Assembly (NCBI RefSeq): GCF_000808575.1
Contig: NZ_JWLW01000017.1
Coordinates: 210,037-274,036 of the forward strand
Direction: 5' to 3'
DNA length: 64,000 nt
DNA from: Alteromonas marina
Lineage (GTDB): Bacteria > Pseudomonadota > Gammaproteobacteria > Enterobacterales > Alteromonadaceae
The position numbers and the translations under genes were made by a program. Of this stretch, positions 54,215-64,000 are shown piece by piece. The first letter of the stretch is position 1; every line of letters starts with the position of its first letter. The notes below the pieces were generated by a model. The model was not told the DNA's origin. It worked only from the letters and a program-made list of their open reading frames with translations, and did not search any database.

Positions 54215-54215
<1 letters not shown>
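53088..54215 (+). CDS. mnmA: tRNA-specific 2-thiouridylase MnmA
   Basis: 375 residues; E. coli MnmA has 368. Thiolates U34 of tRNA-Lys, -Glu and -Gln. ATP pyrophosphatase loop [10 protein letters not shown], first catalytic Cys in [12 protein letters not shown], second in [10 protein letters not shown]. Stop codon overlaps the hflD start by one base (TGATG). An N-terminal extension of about 15 residues precedes the P-loop region. Confidence 0.96.
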
Positions 54216-56222
<2,007 letters not shown>

Positions 56223-56245
56223 GCCACTACGCTTTCCACTACACT

Positions 56246-56277
56246 AAAAAACGCGGTCATTAGTACCGCGTTTTTTT
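56246..56277 (+). terminator. Intrinsic terminator after purB
   Basis: AAAAAACGCGGT (56246-56257) and ACCGCGTTTTTT (56265-56276) form a 12-bp stem with a 7-base loop and a T-run. Confidence 0.93.
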
Positions 56278-56326
56278 ATACCTATCTCTACTGACTATTC
56301 AGTGCAGATAAAACGGGAGCGGATAG

Positions 56327-57139
56327 ATGGATTTATACAATACGAAAGATACGAAATTTTTCGAACTTGATAATCAGTGCATCCCTAATTTTGGCACCAA
56401 AAGCACTTTGTCAACTGCATCTATTGAGTCATTAAACAGCAATGACCCAGGGAGTATCAGCATTAAGCAAAAGGTGTCTAGTGCGGTTGTCATTTTTTGT
56501 GATCTTTCGAATTTTCAGCGTTTGACAGAAAAATACGGGGACATGATGTGTGCTAGCGTCGTGGAAGCGCTTTTCGCTCATTTCGATGAAATTGCAACAT
56601 CTTCGCAGCTAACACCGTTAAAAACCAACGGCGACCAGTACATTGTTGTGGGATTTCTAACCAAGAATGAAGTGGCTGACGAAGCCCTTCATCTTTGCGC
56701 AACAAACGCTGTAGAGTTTGCTGTAAAGGCTCGTGACCTTGTAAGTCGCAATAGCCTTCTCGTATCAATGCCTTGTCAACTTCGCGTTGGCATTGCGACA
56801 GGCGCTCTGATTTCGGGCTCATCTAATCGTTCACCCGCAGGGTTTGATATCTGGGGTACTACTGTTAATAAAGCGGCAATGTTAGAGCAATTTACTGCGC
56901 CGAGTACTATCGCGATATGTGAAAACACACACCGAGTGTTTGTCGCGCCAGCTGGTAAATCCGATATCCCAATTACCCATAGTAATGCCACCTTTTGGCA
57001 ACAAAACATCAAAGCGTTGCCTAGTGATAATAAGCAAACCGATGAATCCGTCCCTGCAAGTCACTGCATCAAGGCACTACGTTTTTATAAGACACTAATT
57101 CATACCAAATCGACGTGTCTAAACGCGTACATATGCTAA
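56327..57139 (+). CDS. Class III nucleotide cyclase-like protein, catalytic Arg missing
   Basis: 270 residues. A class III cyclase homology domain spans about 50-205. Metal-site Asp59 in VVIFCDLSNF and Asp103 in KTNGDQYIV are present, as are Lys99 and Asp174, the pair that selects adenine in adenylyl cyclases. Asn181 of the VN motif is there, but the transition-state Arg expected four residues later is Met185 (VNKAAMLE). Activity is therefore doubtful. The C-terminal 60 residues are unmatched. It is an orphan gene, not paired with a sensor domain. GGGAGCGG lies before the ATG. Confidence 0.8.
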   Translation: MDLYNTKDTKFFELDNQCIPNFGTKSTLSTASIESLNSNDPGSISIKQKVSSAVVIFCDLSNFQRLTEKYGDMMCASVVEALFAHFDEIATSSQLTPLKTNGDQYIVVGFLTKNEVADEALHLCATNAVEFAVKARDLVSRNSLLVSMPCQLRVGIATGALISGSSNRSPAGFDIWGTTVNKAAMLEQFTAPSTIAICENTHRVFVAPAGKSDIPITHSNATFWQQNIKALPSDNKQTDESVPASHCIKALRFYKTLIHTKSTCLNAYIC

Positions 57140-57486
57140 ATGCGTGCAAGGTTCAACGAAAACACTTTACCTAGATTCGCATAAAGCGGCAGCAGCAAAT
57201 TTAAACCGTTAACGATATTATTTATCACTCACCGGATTACACGCTTATCTCAAACATAAATCATTGTTAGCTTTTACTGCACTAAGGTAGCAATCAGGTT
57301 ACCAATAAATGATAATGCCGCTTTTACGATACCATTACCTTTTGACCCAGAGTGGCTTTTAATACTGACTTGTTTCACGTGCTGTATTGGCTCCTATTTA
57401 CTAATACTTACGCGCGCTAAACTGCTATTTTTTATCACTTGGGTCAGCAAAAAAACCATAAAACTGGCTTACAAAAAAGAGATGCT
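57140..57486. other. 347-base gap before roxA
   Basis: AT-rich with no gene, terminator hairpin or palindrome that I can support. Presumably contains the roxA promoter. Confidence 0.4.
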
Positions 57487-58653
57487 ATGGGCAATAACGA
57501 CAATACGTATTTTATTGATGCACAATCCGGTAACGGCTTTACCGCAGAAACATTCTTGAAGCACTACTGGCAACAAAAACCGGTTGTAATAAAGCAGTTC
57601 TTTTTAGACTTCACCGACCCAATAGATGAAAATGATCTAGCAGGCCTAGCGCAGGAGCCCGAGGTTGACGCGAGGATTATTAGCCACGTGCAGGGGAGCT
57701 GGCATGTTGAACAAGGGCCAATTAACGATTTTGATAACGCGTGCCAAGGCAACTGGACCTTGCTCGTTCAGGGTGTAGATAAATATGTGCCAGACGTGGC
57801 GCCCATCTTGGAACCATTCTCTTTTGTACCTAACTGGAGATTGGATGACCTGATGGTAAGTTTTGCCACAAACGGTGCTGGCGTTGGCGCTCATATCGAC
57901 CAATACGATGTATTTCTTGTTCAGGGTAAGGGAAAAAGACGCTGGCGAGTGGGTAAGCCTGCAAATTACAAAGAAATCTTCCCGCACCCGAAACTACGGC
58001 AAATAGAGGGTTTTGACCCTGTAATAGACGTTATTGTTGAACCTGGTGATGTAGTTTACGTCCCGCCGGGTTGGCCTCATGACGGACAAACTATTGAAGA
58101 CAGCCTGACCTATTCAGTAGGTTATCGCGCCCCCGATAATCTTCAATTGGCTGAAAGCTTAGCAATGATGCTGGATAAAGGCCCAGGCAATTACCGCTTT
58201 ACAGATCCTGCCAGAGCCGGTCAGGCTAATCCCGCGTTAGTTAGTTCAAGTGATGTTGCAGCGTTAAAACAACAGTTAATAGACGCCATAAACGGGGAGG
58301 ATTTTACCTTCGCGCTACTTGAAGCAATGAGCGAGCAAGGTATACCCGAGTATCCTCTTGAGGATGAGGTTAGCTTAGAGCAAATCTCAAATGAGTTTGC
58401 CGCTGGTATAAGCTTTGTCCCTGCACCTGGGGTTAGACCATTAATATGTGATGGCAAACGCGGGCTTCCTCGAGCGCTTTACGTCAACGGCAGTCAATTT
58501 GCTTTTTCTAAACGTGACCAAGAATGGTTTGAAGTGTTGGCATCAGGCAGCATTTTGAACGCAACGTGTTGCCAAGATGCCCCCTCTTTTACATTTTTAG
58601 AAACCTTAACTACACTTATCAATAATGGTTACTGGGAATGGTTCGAGGGTTAA
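57487..58653 (+). CDS. roxA: Ribosomal protein uL16 arginine 3-hydroxylase (JmjC family)
   Basis: 388 residues; E. coli YcfD/RoxA has 373. Fe(II)/2-oxoglutarate oxygenase that hydroxylates an arginine of ribosomal protein L16. JmjC ligands HID in GVGAHIDQYDVFL and His in PPGWPHDGQT. Start QQKPVVIKQFF and later VPNWRLDDLMVSF match the family. The ATG at 57487 is preferred; the TTG at 57439 would add 16 poorly conserved residues. Beside purB, as in E. coli. The GNAT gene follows by 9 bases. Confidence 0.93.
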   Translation: MGNNDNTYFIDAQSGNGFTAETFLKHYWQQKPVVIKQFFLDFTDPIDENDLAGLAQEPEVDARIISHVQGSWHVEQGPINDFDNACQGNWTLLVQGVDKYVPDVAPILEPFSFVPNWRLDDLMVSFATNGAGVGAHIDQYDVFLVQGKGKRRWRVGKPANYKEIFPHPKLRQIEGFDPVIDVIVEPGDVVYVPPGWPHDGQTIEDSLTYSVGYRAPDNLQLAESLAMMLDKGPGNYRFTDPARAGQANPALVSSSDVAALKQQLIDAINGEDFTFALLEAMSEQGIPEYPLEDEVSLEQISNEFAAGISFVPAPGVRPLICDGKRGLPRALYVNGSQFAFSKRDQEWFEVLASGSILNATCCQDAPSFTFLETLTTLINNGYWEWFEG

Positions 58654-58662
58654 CAGGTAAGT

Positions 58663-59121
58663 ATGGCGTTTACTATACAAAACGTCGATTGGGAAAAGGA
58701 TAAACATCGACTTAAAGCACTGAGGGAACATGTTTTTGTTTTAGAGTGGCGCGTGCCTGAAGCGAGCGAGTTCGACGAGCACGACCACTCTGCATGTCAT
58801 GTGCTTATTATTAACGATGAAAACGAACCCATTGCTACCGGGCGATTAACCCAACGAGGTGAACTAGGTCGAATTGCCGTAAAGCGCTGCCACCGGACAC
58901 TCCCTGTTTATCGTGCTTTGTTTGAAGCTTTAATAACCGTCGCCAAGCGAAATAACGTTCCTAACATTAAAGTGATATGCAACCTTGAAAGCGTTTCATA
59001 TCATAAGTCCATTGGCTTTACACCAGACGGTCAGGTTTTTATGGATGCCGGTGTACCAAGACAAAGATTGAAATGCCCGGCAGAGCGGTTTCCCCTGCCG
59101 GACGTTACGCAGCTTCATTAA
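58663..59121 (+). CDS. GNAT-family N-acetyltransferase
   Basis: 152 residues, ElaA-like GNAT fold. Conserved LRALREHVFVLEWRVPEASEF-like opening, HVLIINDENEPIATGRL, GRIAVKRCHRT and a C-terminal SYHKSIGFTPDGQVFMDAGV. The acetyl-CoA loop is reduced, as in other ElaA-type proteins. Substrate unknown. 9 bases after roxA with a GTAAG ribosome site, so probably cotranscribed with it. Confidence 0.85.
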   Translation: MAFTIQNVDWEKDKHRLKALREHVFVLEWRVPEASEFDEHDHSACHVLIINDENEPIATGRLTQRGELGRIAVKRCHRTLPVYRALFEALITVAKRNNVPNIKVICNLESVSYHKSIGFTPDGQVFMDAGVPRQRLKCPAERFPLPDVTQLH

Positions 59122-59238
59122 CCTTGTGGACTTGAGGTGTTATAAAAAGCCGGACTATTATTGGCCCCAAAAATCTGGGGTGTTTTGCATGGTAAACAAG
59201 CTCACAGTTCGACTAAGTAAAAGTTCGCTAAAGGCTTT

Positions 59239-59385
59239 CTAGCTTTCATCAGCGCCCTCTGCGTTAACCACGTTTTCCGCTTTCATTTGCAAGTGCATAG
59301 CAAAATGACGCAACACGTCTTTTGCATCTTTCGCGATGTCCACTGACGTATAGTCAGTAGGCAGATCGCCGCTTATGCAATAAGG
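59239..59385 (-). pseudogene. Possible 3' remnant of a decayed gene
   Basis: A 49-codon minus-strand frame ending VDIAKDAKDVLRHFAMHL, NVVNAEGADES and a stop. It has protein-like composition, but a stop codon precedes it and no ATG opens it before residue 15 or so. I do not recognise the family. It could be a degraded gene end or chance. Confidence 0.25.
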
Positions 59386-59511
59386 CTAATGGTTTCCCAT
59401 TGGCATTCAATCCATTAATAATTTGACAATATCAGCGTATTTATTGCACACATCTATATCGAAAGGTACAGCACAAACATTTACATTTTTTTCATTGGCA
59501 AAGAAAGACTT

Positions 59512-59775
59512 TTGAGTGAGACTAAGCGTACATTTTCTATTTTTATCGAGTTAAGACGCATGCGTATATTAAGGCTCACGCTAGGAGCAATCTTGTTTGT
59601 TGGCGGAATTGTTTTAACTTTACTCCCAGGCTCTATACTTTTGGTTGTATCTGGCTTAGTCCTGTTGAGTTATGACTGGCCACGAGCAAGGGGTTGGCTC
59701 AAATTTAGCCAAAAGGCGATGACGTTGAGTGCGCACAAACTAGACCGATTTCTTTTAATGAGAAAGCTTCGCTAG
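59512..59775 (+). CDS. Small membrane protein, PGPGW-like
   Basis: 87 residues from the TTG, or 71 from the ATG at 59560. Two helices (about 20-38 and 40-57) around the motif LLPGSILLVVSG, then a basic tail (WPRARGWLKFSQKA). This resembles the PGPGW family of putative transmembrane proteins (PF09656), but the signature reads PGS instead of PGPGW. No clear ribosome site for either start. Stands alone. Confidence 0.55.
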   Translation: MSETKRTFSIFIELRRMRILRLTLGAILFVGGIVLTLLPGSILLVVSGLVLLSYDWPRARGWLKFSQKAMTLSAHKLDRFLLMRKLR

Positions 59776-60144
59776 TTTCTCTTTTTTTACAAGCGGGCAT
59801 GTGCCCCTGCTAGACAAGGTCAAACTTCACATTCCTTAACAGCGAAGCTGTTGGCGCTCCTATCTCATTTTGTCGCAACCACTTTACATTTAAACTTATG
59901 TAAATGCGTAATCATACAATGCGTGTTAACGTAATCTAAAGTATAAATTGCGAAGCCTTTAATAATAATAGTGGCAATTATCTGAGCATGCTCAGCATCT
60001 TAGATAGTTCGTATCATCAGGCAATGTAACCGTAACGATATGATTTTGTGTAATGCGTTGACCCCGCATTGCGCTGCTTGGGTAGGCCAGGTTTAAACAA
60101 TCTGGTCCAAGTCATATCTTTCGCTTACCTATGGAGACAAGACC
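59776..60144. other. 369-base gap before iorA with palindromes
   Basis: Two symmetric elements lie here: TTTACAT/ATGTAAA (59883-59889, 59898-59904, 8-base spacer) and the perfect 14-base palindrome CTGAGCATGCTCAG (59982-59995). Either could be an operator for the iorAB genes. A promoter could not be assigned. Confidence 0.45.
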
Positions 60145-60651
60145 ATGATCACGTTTACCGTTAATGGTAACAAACACGAATTTTCTGGTGACCCATCAAC
60201 ACCAGTGTTGTGGTACCTTCGTGACGAATTAAATCTTACAGGACCTAAGTTTGGCTGTGGTATGGCGCAATGTGGCGCTTGTACTGTTCACATTGATGGC
60301 ATGGCACAACGCTCTTGCGTATTGCCTGTGTCAGCCGTTCAAGGCAGAAAAATTACCACTATTGAAGGGCTAAGCGAAAATGGCGATCATCCTGTCCAAA
60401 AAGCGTGGGTAGAACACAAAGTACCACAATGTGGTTTCTGCCAATGTGGGCAAATCATGCAAGCTGCCAGTCTGTTATCAACCAACCCAACACCAAGCGA
60501 CGAAGAAATTGTTCAGAATATGTCGGGCAACATCTGTCGATGCGGCACCTACCCTCGCATTCACAAGGCCATTAAGTCTGCGTCGAAATCAATAAGCAGT
60601 AACGCTGGCGTGAGCTACTTTGACCCAACCCAAGCGGGAGAAGAAGCATGA
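60145..60651 (+). CDS. Molybdenum hydroxylase small subunit, (2Fe-2S)
   Basis: 168 residues, IorA-like. Plant-type 2Fe-2S cluster [16 protein letters not shown], then a second cluster with [11 protein letters not shown] and CRCGTYPRI. Transfers electrons from the Mo site of the large subunit to an acceptor. GGAGACAAGACC precedes the ATG. Overlaps the large-subunit gene by 4 bases (ATGA), so translation is coupled. Family name: isoquinoline 1-oxidoreductase alpha / aldehyde oxidase small subunit. Confidence 0.92.
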   Translation: MITFTVNGNKHEFSGDPSTPVLWYLRDELNLTGPKFGCGMAQCGACTVHIDGMAQRSCVLPVSAVQGRKITTIEGLSENGDHPVQKAWVEHKVPQCGFCQCGQIMQAASLLSTNPTPSDEEIVQNMSGNICRCGTYPRIHKAIKSASKSISSNAGVSYFDPTQAGEEA

Positions 60652-62909
60652 GTGAGAATACCTATTTTGATATGAATCGCCGCAGTTTCTTAAAATCGAC
60701 AGCCGCGGCGGGTGCGCTGGTTCTTGGTACCTATTTTATGGGTGGTGCACCTCGCGCCATGGCTGGCGTATTAGCAAAGCCGGCGGAAAACGCAAAACGC
60801 GCAAACTTGTTCATTGCACTTCGCCCTGACGGCATGGTTGAAGTAACGTGTCACCGCAGCGAAATGGGTCAACAGATCCGAACCGCCATTGCGCAAATTG
60901 TAGCTGACGAAATGGAAGCGGCGTGGGACAAAGTCATTGTTATTCAAGGCAAAGGCGATCCCAAATACGGTGACCAAAACACCGATGGCTCGCGTAGTAT
61001 CCGCTTCAATATGCAGCGTCTTCGAGAAATGGGTGCAAGCGTGCGTTATATGATGCAACATGCAGCAGCTAAGCGTTTGGGTGTAGAGCCAAGTACCTGT
61101 GTTGCCGAGCAGCATGTGGTAACACACACTTCAGGTAAAACGCTTGCGTATAAAGACTTAATAGACGATGCATTAACCATTACGCCGCCAGAAGCAGATA
61201 AGCTTAAGCTTAAAGAAAGGAAAGAATGGCGTTACATCAATACCGGTATGGCGCATATCGACCTTCAAGATATCGTTACCGGTAAAGCAACCTTCGCCGC
61301 CGACGTGCGCGAGCCAAAAGCACTTGTTGCAATAATCGAACGCCCTCCCGTAGTGGGCGGTAAGGTGAAAAGCTTTAATGCAGATAAAGCAAAAGCGGTT
61401 AATGGCGTTGTTGATGTAATTGAAATTCCAGCGCCAAAAGGTGCGCCCCAGTTCCAGCCAAAAGGTGGGCTAGCCATTATAGCTAACAACACATGGGCAG
61501 CATGGCAAGGCCGCAAAGCATTAGACGTCACCTGGGATGATGGCGCAAATGGCGACTATAACTCAGCAAACTTTAAAGAGCAGTTGCTTAACACAGTAAA
61601 TGCACCTCAAGCGCTTGTTAGAGAAAAAGGCGATGCGTTGAGCGTTTTAGAAAAAGCCAGCGACAAGCTGGTTGCTGACTATTACGTGCCGCATTTAGCA
61701 CAAGCCCCAATGGAGCCACCTTGTGCTACTGCCATGTACTATAAAGATCGCGTTGACGTATGGGCAGCAACACAAAATCCGCAGGCTGATATGGAAACCG
61801 TGGGCGCTATGGTTGGCATGGACAAAGAGAAAATCAATGTTCACGTTACCATGTTGGGTGGTGCTTTCGGGCGTAAGTCTAAGCCTGACTTTTCAGCGGA
61901 AGCGGCATATCTATCAATGAAAACCGGTAAGCCAATTCGCGTTCAATGGACACGTGAAGATGATATTCAGCACGGTTTCTATCACGCAGTTTCTGCTCAA
62001 CATGTTGAGGCTGCACTTGATGAAAACGGTAAAATTGATGCTTATCTTCACAGAACCGCGTTTTCACCTATTGCCTCTACGTTCCAAGAAGGCGCGAACG
62101 CCCCCTTTAGCTTTGAGTTAGATTTGGGCTTTACAGACAATCCAATTCTTACACCTAATATGAAGCTAGAGCGCGGTGAAGCACCAGCCAAAGCCCGTAT
62201 TGGATGGATGCGTTCAGTATCGAACATCTTCCACGCGTTTGCTGTACAGTCGTTTATTAATGAAGCAGCCCACAAAGCAGGTAAAGACGCTAAAGATTAC
62301 CTATTGGAAGTAATTGGTCCTGATAGAATTATTGATGTGACGGATCAAAAAGCCGAATATCAAAACTATTGGGGTGATAAGTCGGTTTATCCTTTGGATA
62401 CAGGTCGTCTTCGCAATGTAATTGAGAAAGTATCTGACATGGCTGGTTGGGGTCGAGAGATGCCAAAAGGCCGCGGACTGGGTATTGCTGCGCACCGTAG
62501 CTTCTTAACTTACGTTGCTACTGTGGTTGAAGTTGAAGTGTCTGACGCTGGCGATCTTAGCGTGATTAAATCATGGGTAGCCATTGATGCAGGTACTGTG
62601 GTTAATACAGACACGGTGAAAAACCAAACGCAAGGCGGCTCAGTATACGGTATTACCACCGCCATCAGTGACGGTATTACCTTTGATAAAGGTCGTGTAC
62701 AGCAAAGTAACTTCCACAACTACCGTGTACCGCGTATGAGCGATTCACCGCTAGAGGTAGAAGTTGAAGTAATTGAAAGCGATGCGCCGCCAGCCGGTGT
62801 AGGTGAACCAGCAACGCCGGTATACGCACCAGCGCTCTGTAATGCCATTTTTGCTGCGTGTGGTAAGCGTATTCGTCAGTTACCTATCGGTAACCAGCTA
62901 AAAGCATAA
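60648..62909 (+). CDS. Molybdenum hydroxylase large subunit (IorB-like), Tat-exported
   Basis: 753 residues. Twin-arginine signal [18 protein letters not shown] indicates export of the folded enzyme to the periplasm. Xanthine dehydrogenase/aldehyde oxidase fold, with Mo-cofactor binding segments in the [13 protein letters not shown] and [11 protein letters not shown] regions, and the catalytic Glu in [13 protein letters not shown]. Substrate unknown; related to isoquinoline 1-oxidoreductase beta and periplasmic aldehyde oxidases. No cytochrome or XdhC-type maturation gene is adjacent. Overlaps iorA by 4 bases; a strong terminator follows. Confidence 0.92.
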   Translation: MSENTYFDMNRRSFLKSTAAAGALVLGTYFMGGAPRAMAGVLAKPAENAKRANLFIALRPDGMVEVTCHRSEMGQQIRTAIAQIVADEMEAAWDKVIVIQGKGDPKYGDQNTDGSRSIRFNMQRLREMGASVRYMMQHAAAKRLGVEPSTCVAEQHVVTHTSGKTLAYKDLIDDALTITPPEADKLKLKERKEWRYINTGMAHIDLQDIVTGKATFAADVREPKALVAIIERPPVVGGKVKSFNADKAKAVNGVVDVIEIPAPKGAPQFQPKGGLAIIANNTWAAWQGRKALDVTWDDGANGDYNSANFKEQLLNTVNAPQALVREKGDALSVLEKASDKLVADYYVPHLAQAPMEPPCATAMYYKDRVDVWAATQNPQADMETVGAMVGMDKEKINVHVTMLGGAFGRKSKPDFSAEAAYLSMKTGKPIRVQWTREDDIQHGFYHAVSAQHVEAALDENGKIDAYLHRTAFSPIASTFQEGANAPFSFELDLGFTDNPILTPNMKLERGEAPAKARIGWMRSVSNIFHAFAVQSFINEAAHKAGKDAKDYLLEVIGPDRIIDVTDQKAEYQNYWGDKSVYPLDTGRLRNVIEKVSDMAGWGREMPKGRGLGIAAHRSFLTYVATVVEVEVSDAGDLSVIKSWVAIDAGTVVNTDTVKNQTQGGSVYGITTAISDGITFDKGRVQQSNFHNYRVPRMSDSPLEVEVEVIESDAPPAGVGEPATPVYAPALCNAIFAACGKRIRQLPIGNQLKA

Positions 62910-62970
62910 GCACTTAAATAACCAGCATCGTCACGAGTTAAATCTCAAAGCCGTGCTTTAAGCATTTAAA

Positions 62971-63003
62971 AAGGGTAAACACATCATGTGTTTACCCTCT
63001 TTT
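62971..63003 (+). terminator. Intrinsic terminator after the molybdenum hydroxylase genes
   Basis: GGGTAAACACA (62973-62983) and TGTGTTTACCC (62987-62997) form an 11-bp stem with a 3-base loop, followed by TCTTTTA. Confidence 0.9.
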
Positions 63004-63197
63004 ATCAGTGTACTTTATACCCCTTTCTATTTGCTGCATATCTAGGTTTGGCTAGTGAACTTATCAACGCCTTCTGCGTGGAAAATTATCTATTTAAAGT
63101 AGTACAAGGTTAACTTTACACGCTAGGCATGCACCCGTAGTTACGTTTATCTAGAATCAAAAGCTTAGTAGAGAAGCTCAGAATTTTTTAAAACACT

Positions 63198-63419
63198 TTA
63201 AGGGTGAGAATAAAGACAGTAAAGGTTGTAGATGCTCAAGCAGAAGCACGCGAGGGAGATAACAATGCATGCGACGAAAAGATGGACGAAAATACCATAA
63301 CTTGCGTAAGCAAATACCGCACAAATCAAACCGATAGTGAATTCTACAAGTGCTGCTTCACAAAGGGTTCTTATATTAGTGATTACTGGTTGAGCAAAAA
63401 ATTTGAACCGATAAGCCAT
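63198..63419 (-). CDS. Possible small membrane protein
   Basis: 73 residues. Two hydrophobic helices (about 25-42 and 44-66) with a basic N-terminus (MAYRFKFF); AGGGAAGG lies before the ATG. Family not recognised. A plus-strand frame overlaps it almost completely and looks like its shadow. Plausible but unproven. Confidence 0.35.
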   Translation of the reverse strand: MAYRFKFFAQPVITNIRTLCEAALVEFTIGLICAVFAYASYGIFVHLFVACIVISLACFCLSIYNLYCLYSHP

Positions 63420-63574
63420 TTTTCTTCCCTTCCCTGTACCTAAAATATTGCTAACGTTATTTAACTACACTAGCACATAAATTTAAACTCAGTGAAAGAA
63501 GCTTTACCCGTAAAGACTGCCTAAAAATGAAAGTAAAAGTGTATACTTTCACAATTTCATTTCAAACAAACAAA

Positions 63575-63601
63575 AAACTCGGACTATTTAAGCCCGAGTT
63601 T
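63575..63601 (-). terminator. Intrinsic terminator of the small coiled-coil gene
   Basis: On the minus strand AAACTCGG (from 63601) pairs with CCGAGTTT (to 63575), then a T-run (TTTTTTG). It lies just after the stop codon at 63615. Confidence 0.75.
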
Positions 63602-63614
63602 AATAACTAGATAA

Positions 63615-63764
63615 TCACTCGTAGTTGCGTTCCATCCACATCAACTGCATTTTAAGTTCGTTAATTTCTTTTTGGGCTTGCGCCAACTGCTCTACCACAG
63701 AGCCTGATTGCATAACATTTTCTTCGGAAGTGTTTACTGAAACTGCGCTGTCATTATGTGCCAT
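63615..63764 (-). CDS. Small coiled-coil protein (49 residues)
   Basis: Reads MAHNDSAVSVNTSEE, then a heptad-rich stretch VVEQLAQAQKEINELKMQL ending MERNYE. The second half should form a coiled coil. Not recognised. It has a clear terminator directly after the stop codon, which supports a real gene despite its size. No strong ribosome site. Confidence 0.6.
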   Translation of the reverse strand: MAHNDSAVSVNTSEENVMQSGSVVEQLAQAQKEINELKMQLMWMERNYE

Positions 63765-63979
63765 GAGAATTCAACCAAGTTAATTATTAATCAAAGATTC
63801 AAAGTGAAAGTCACTATGTAATATTACATATTTAATTACACAAAGTCATGTTTTCAACACGCAAAAGTGCATAGTTTTGCTAAATAACCACAGTTTTTTT
63901 AAGGAATGAAACACGAGCAAAGATTTGCTTCTAAATGAGTGGCCATCACTTTAAGTTGCCTAACAAAAAAAGAGACCTT

Positions 63980-64000
63980 ATGGTTAATGCCGATCAGTTA
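63980..64000 (+). CDS. 5' end of a gene running off the right edge
   Basis: ATG at 63980 preceded by AAAGAGACC, followed by VNADQL to the end of the window. Only seven codons are visible, so no identification is possible. Confidence 0.3.

Noticed and set aside
63204..63443. 79-codon plus-strand frame
   Set aside because: Mirror of the minus-strand membrane frame; Cys-rich and low-complexity, with no start context.

Overview
The window looks like chromosomal DNA of a marine gammaproteobacterium of the Alteromonadales, most likely Alteromonas or a close relative. I base this on protein sequence style and gene order, not on any search. Nearly every long gene is a recognisable core gene in an order largely shared with E. 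coli. There is no prophage, CRISPR array, rRNA or plasmid signal. The only mobile-element trace is a short IS3-family relic beside a Lon-type protease gene. One tRNA gene, tRNA-Leu(GAG), is present.

Layout. 1-7.9 kb is a mixed accessory stretch: the 5' end of a type IB topoisomerase, an unknown membrane protein, a HAD phosphatase, an SDR and a DUF2878 protein, a phosphatase/lipid-kinase fusion followed by NADP-glutamate dehydrogenase, a hemerythrin and a small YqaE/Pmp3 protein. 8.0-17.4 kb holds a c-di-GMP phosphodiesterase, then (minus strand) rlmE-ftsH-folP-glmM-tpiA-secG-tRNA-Leu, with yhbY divergent. 17.5-21.9 kb has an SDR dehydrogenase, a Lon-like protease with the IS relic at its 3' end, and a secreted SRPBCC protein. 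22.2-35.6 kb is the envelope and lipoate cluster leuS-lptE-holA-nadD-rsfS-rlmH-mrdA-rodA-rlpA-dacA-ybeD-lipB-lipA. 35.8-42.5 kb has ansA, a DUF2797 gene, a nitroreductase, a DoxX protein, sppA, sprT and yfbV. 43.0-49.0 kb carries trxB-aat-bpt-infA, then clpS-clpA and cspD: both N-degron-adding transferases next to the adaptor and unfoldase that read N-degrons. 49.4-56.2 kb holds a monomeric icd divergent from rluE, then mnmA-hflD-purB. 56.3-64 kb has a degenerate class III cyclase, roxA, a GNAT gene, a small membrane protein, an IorAB-type molybdenum hydroxylase and small ORFs.

How the genes work together. The elongasome pair (PBP2, RodA) sits with PBP5 and RlpA, and GlmM and LptE lie in neighbouring operons, so cell-wall and outer-membrane assembly is heavily represented. 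Protein quality control is also prominent: FtsH, a Lon-like protease, ClpA/ClpS with Aat/Bpt, and SppA. Translation and RNA modification genes (RlmE, RlmH, RluE, MnmA, RoxA, RsfS, YhbY, IF-1, LeuRS) fill much of the rest.

No clearly new multi-gene system is visible. The most unusual points are the phosphatase/diacylglycerol-kinase fusion, a class III cyclase lacking its transition-state arginine, an sprT gene without a normal start codon that contains the upstream terminator, the IS relic abutting the lon stop codon, the clustered N-degron pathway, monomeric IDH in the place where E. coli has the unrelated dimeric enzyme, and a possible small RNA unit between cspD and icd.
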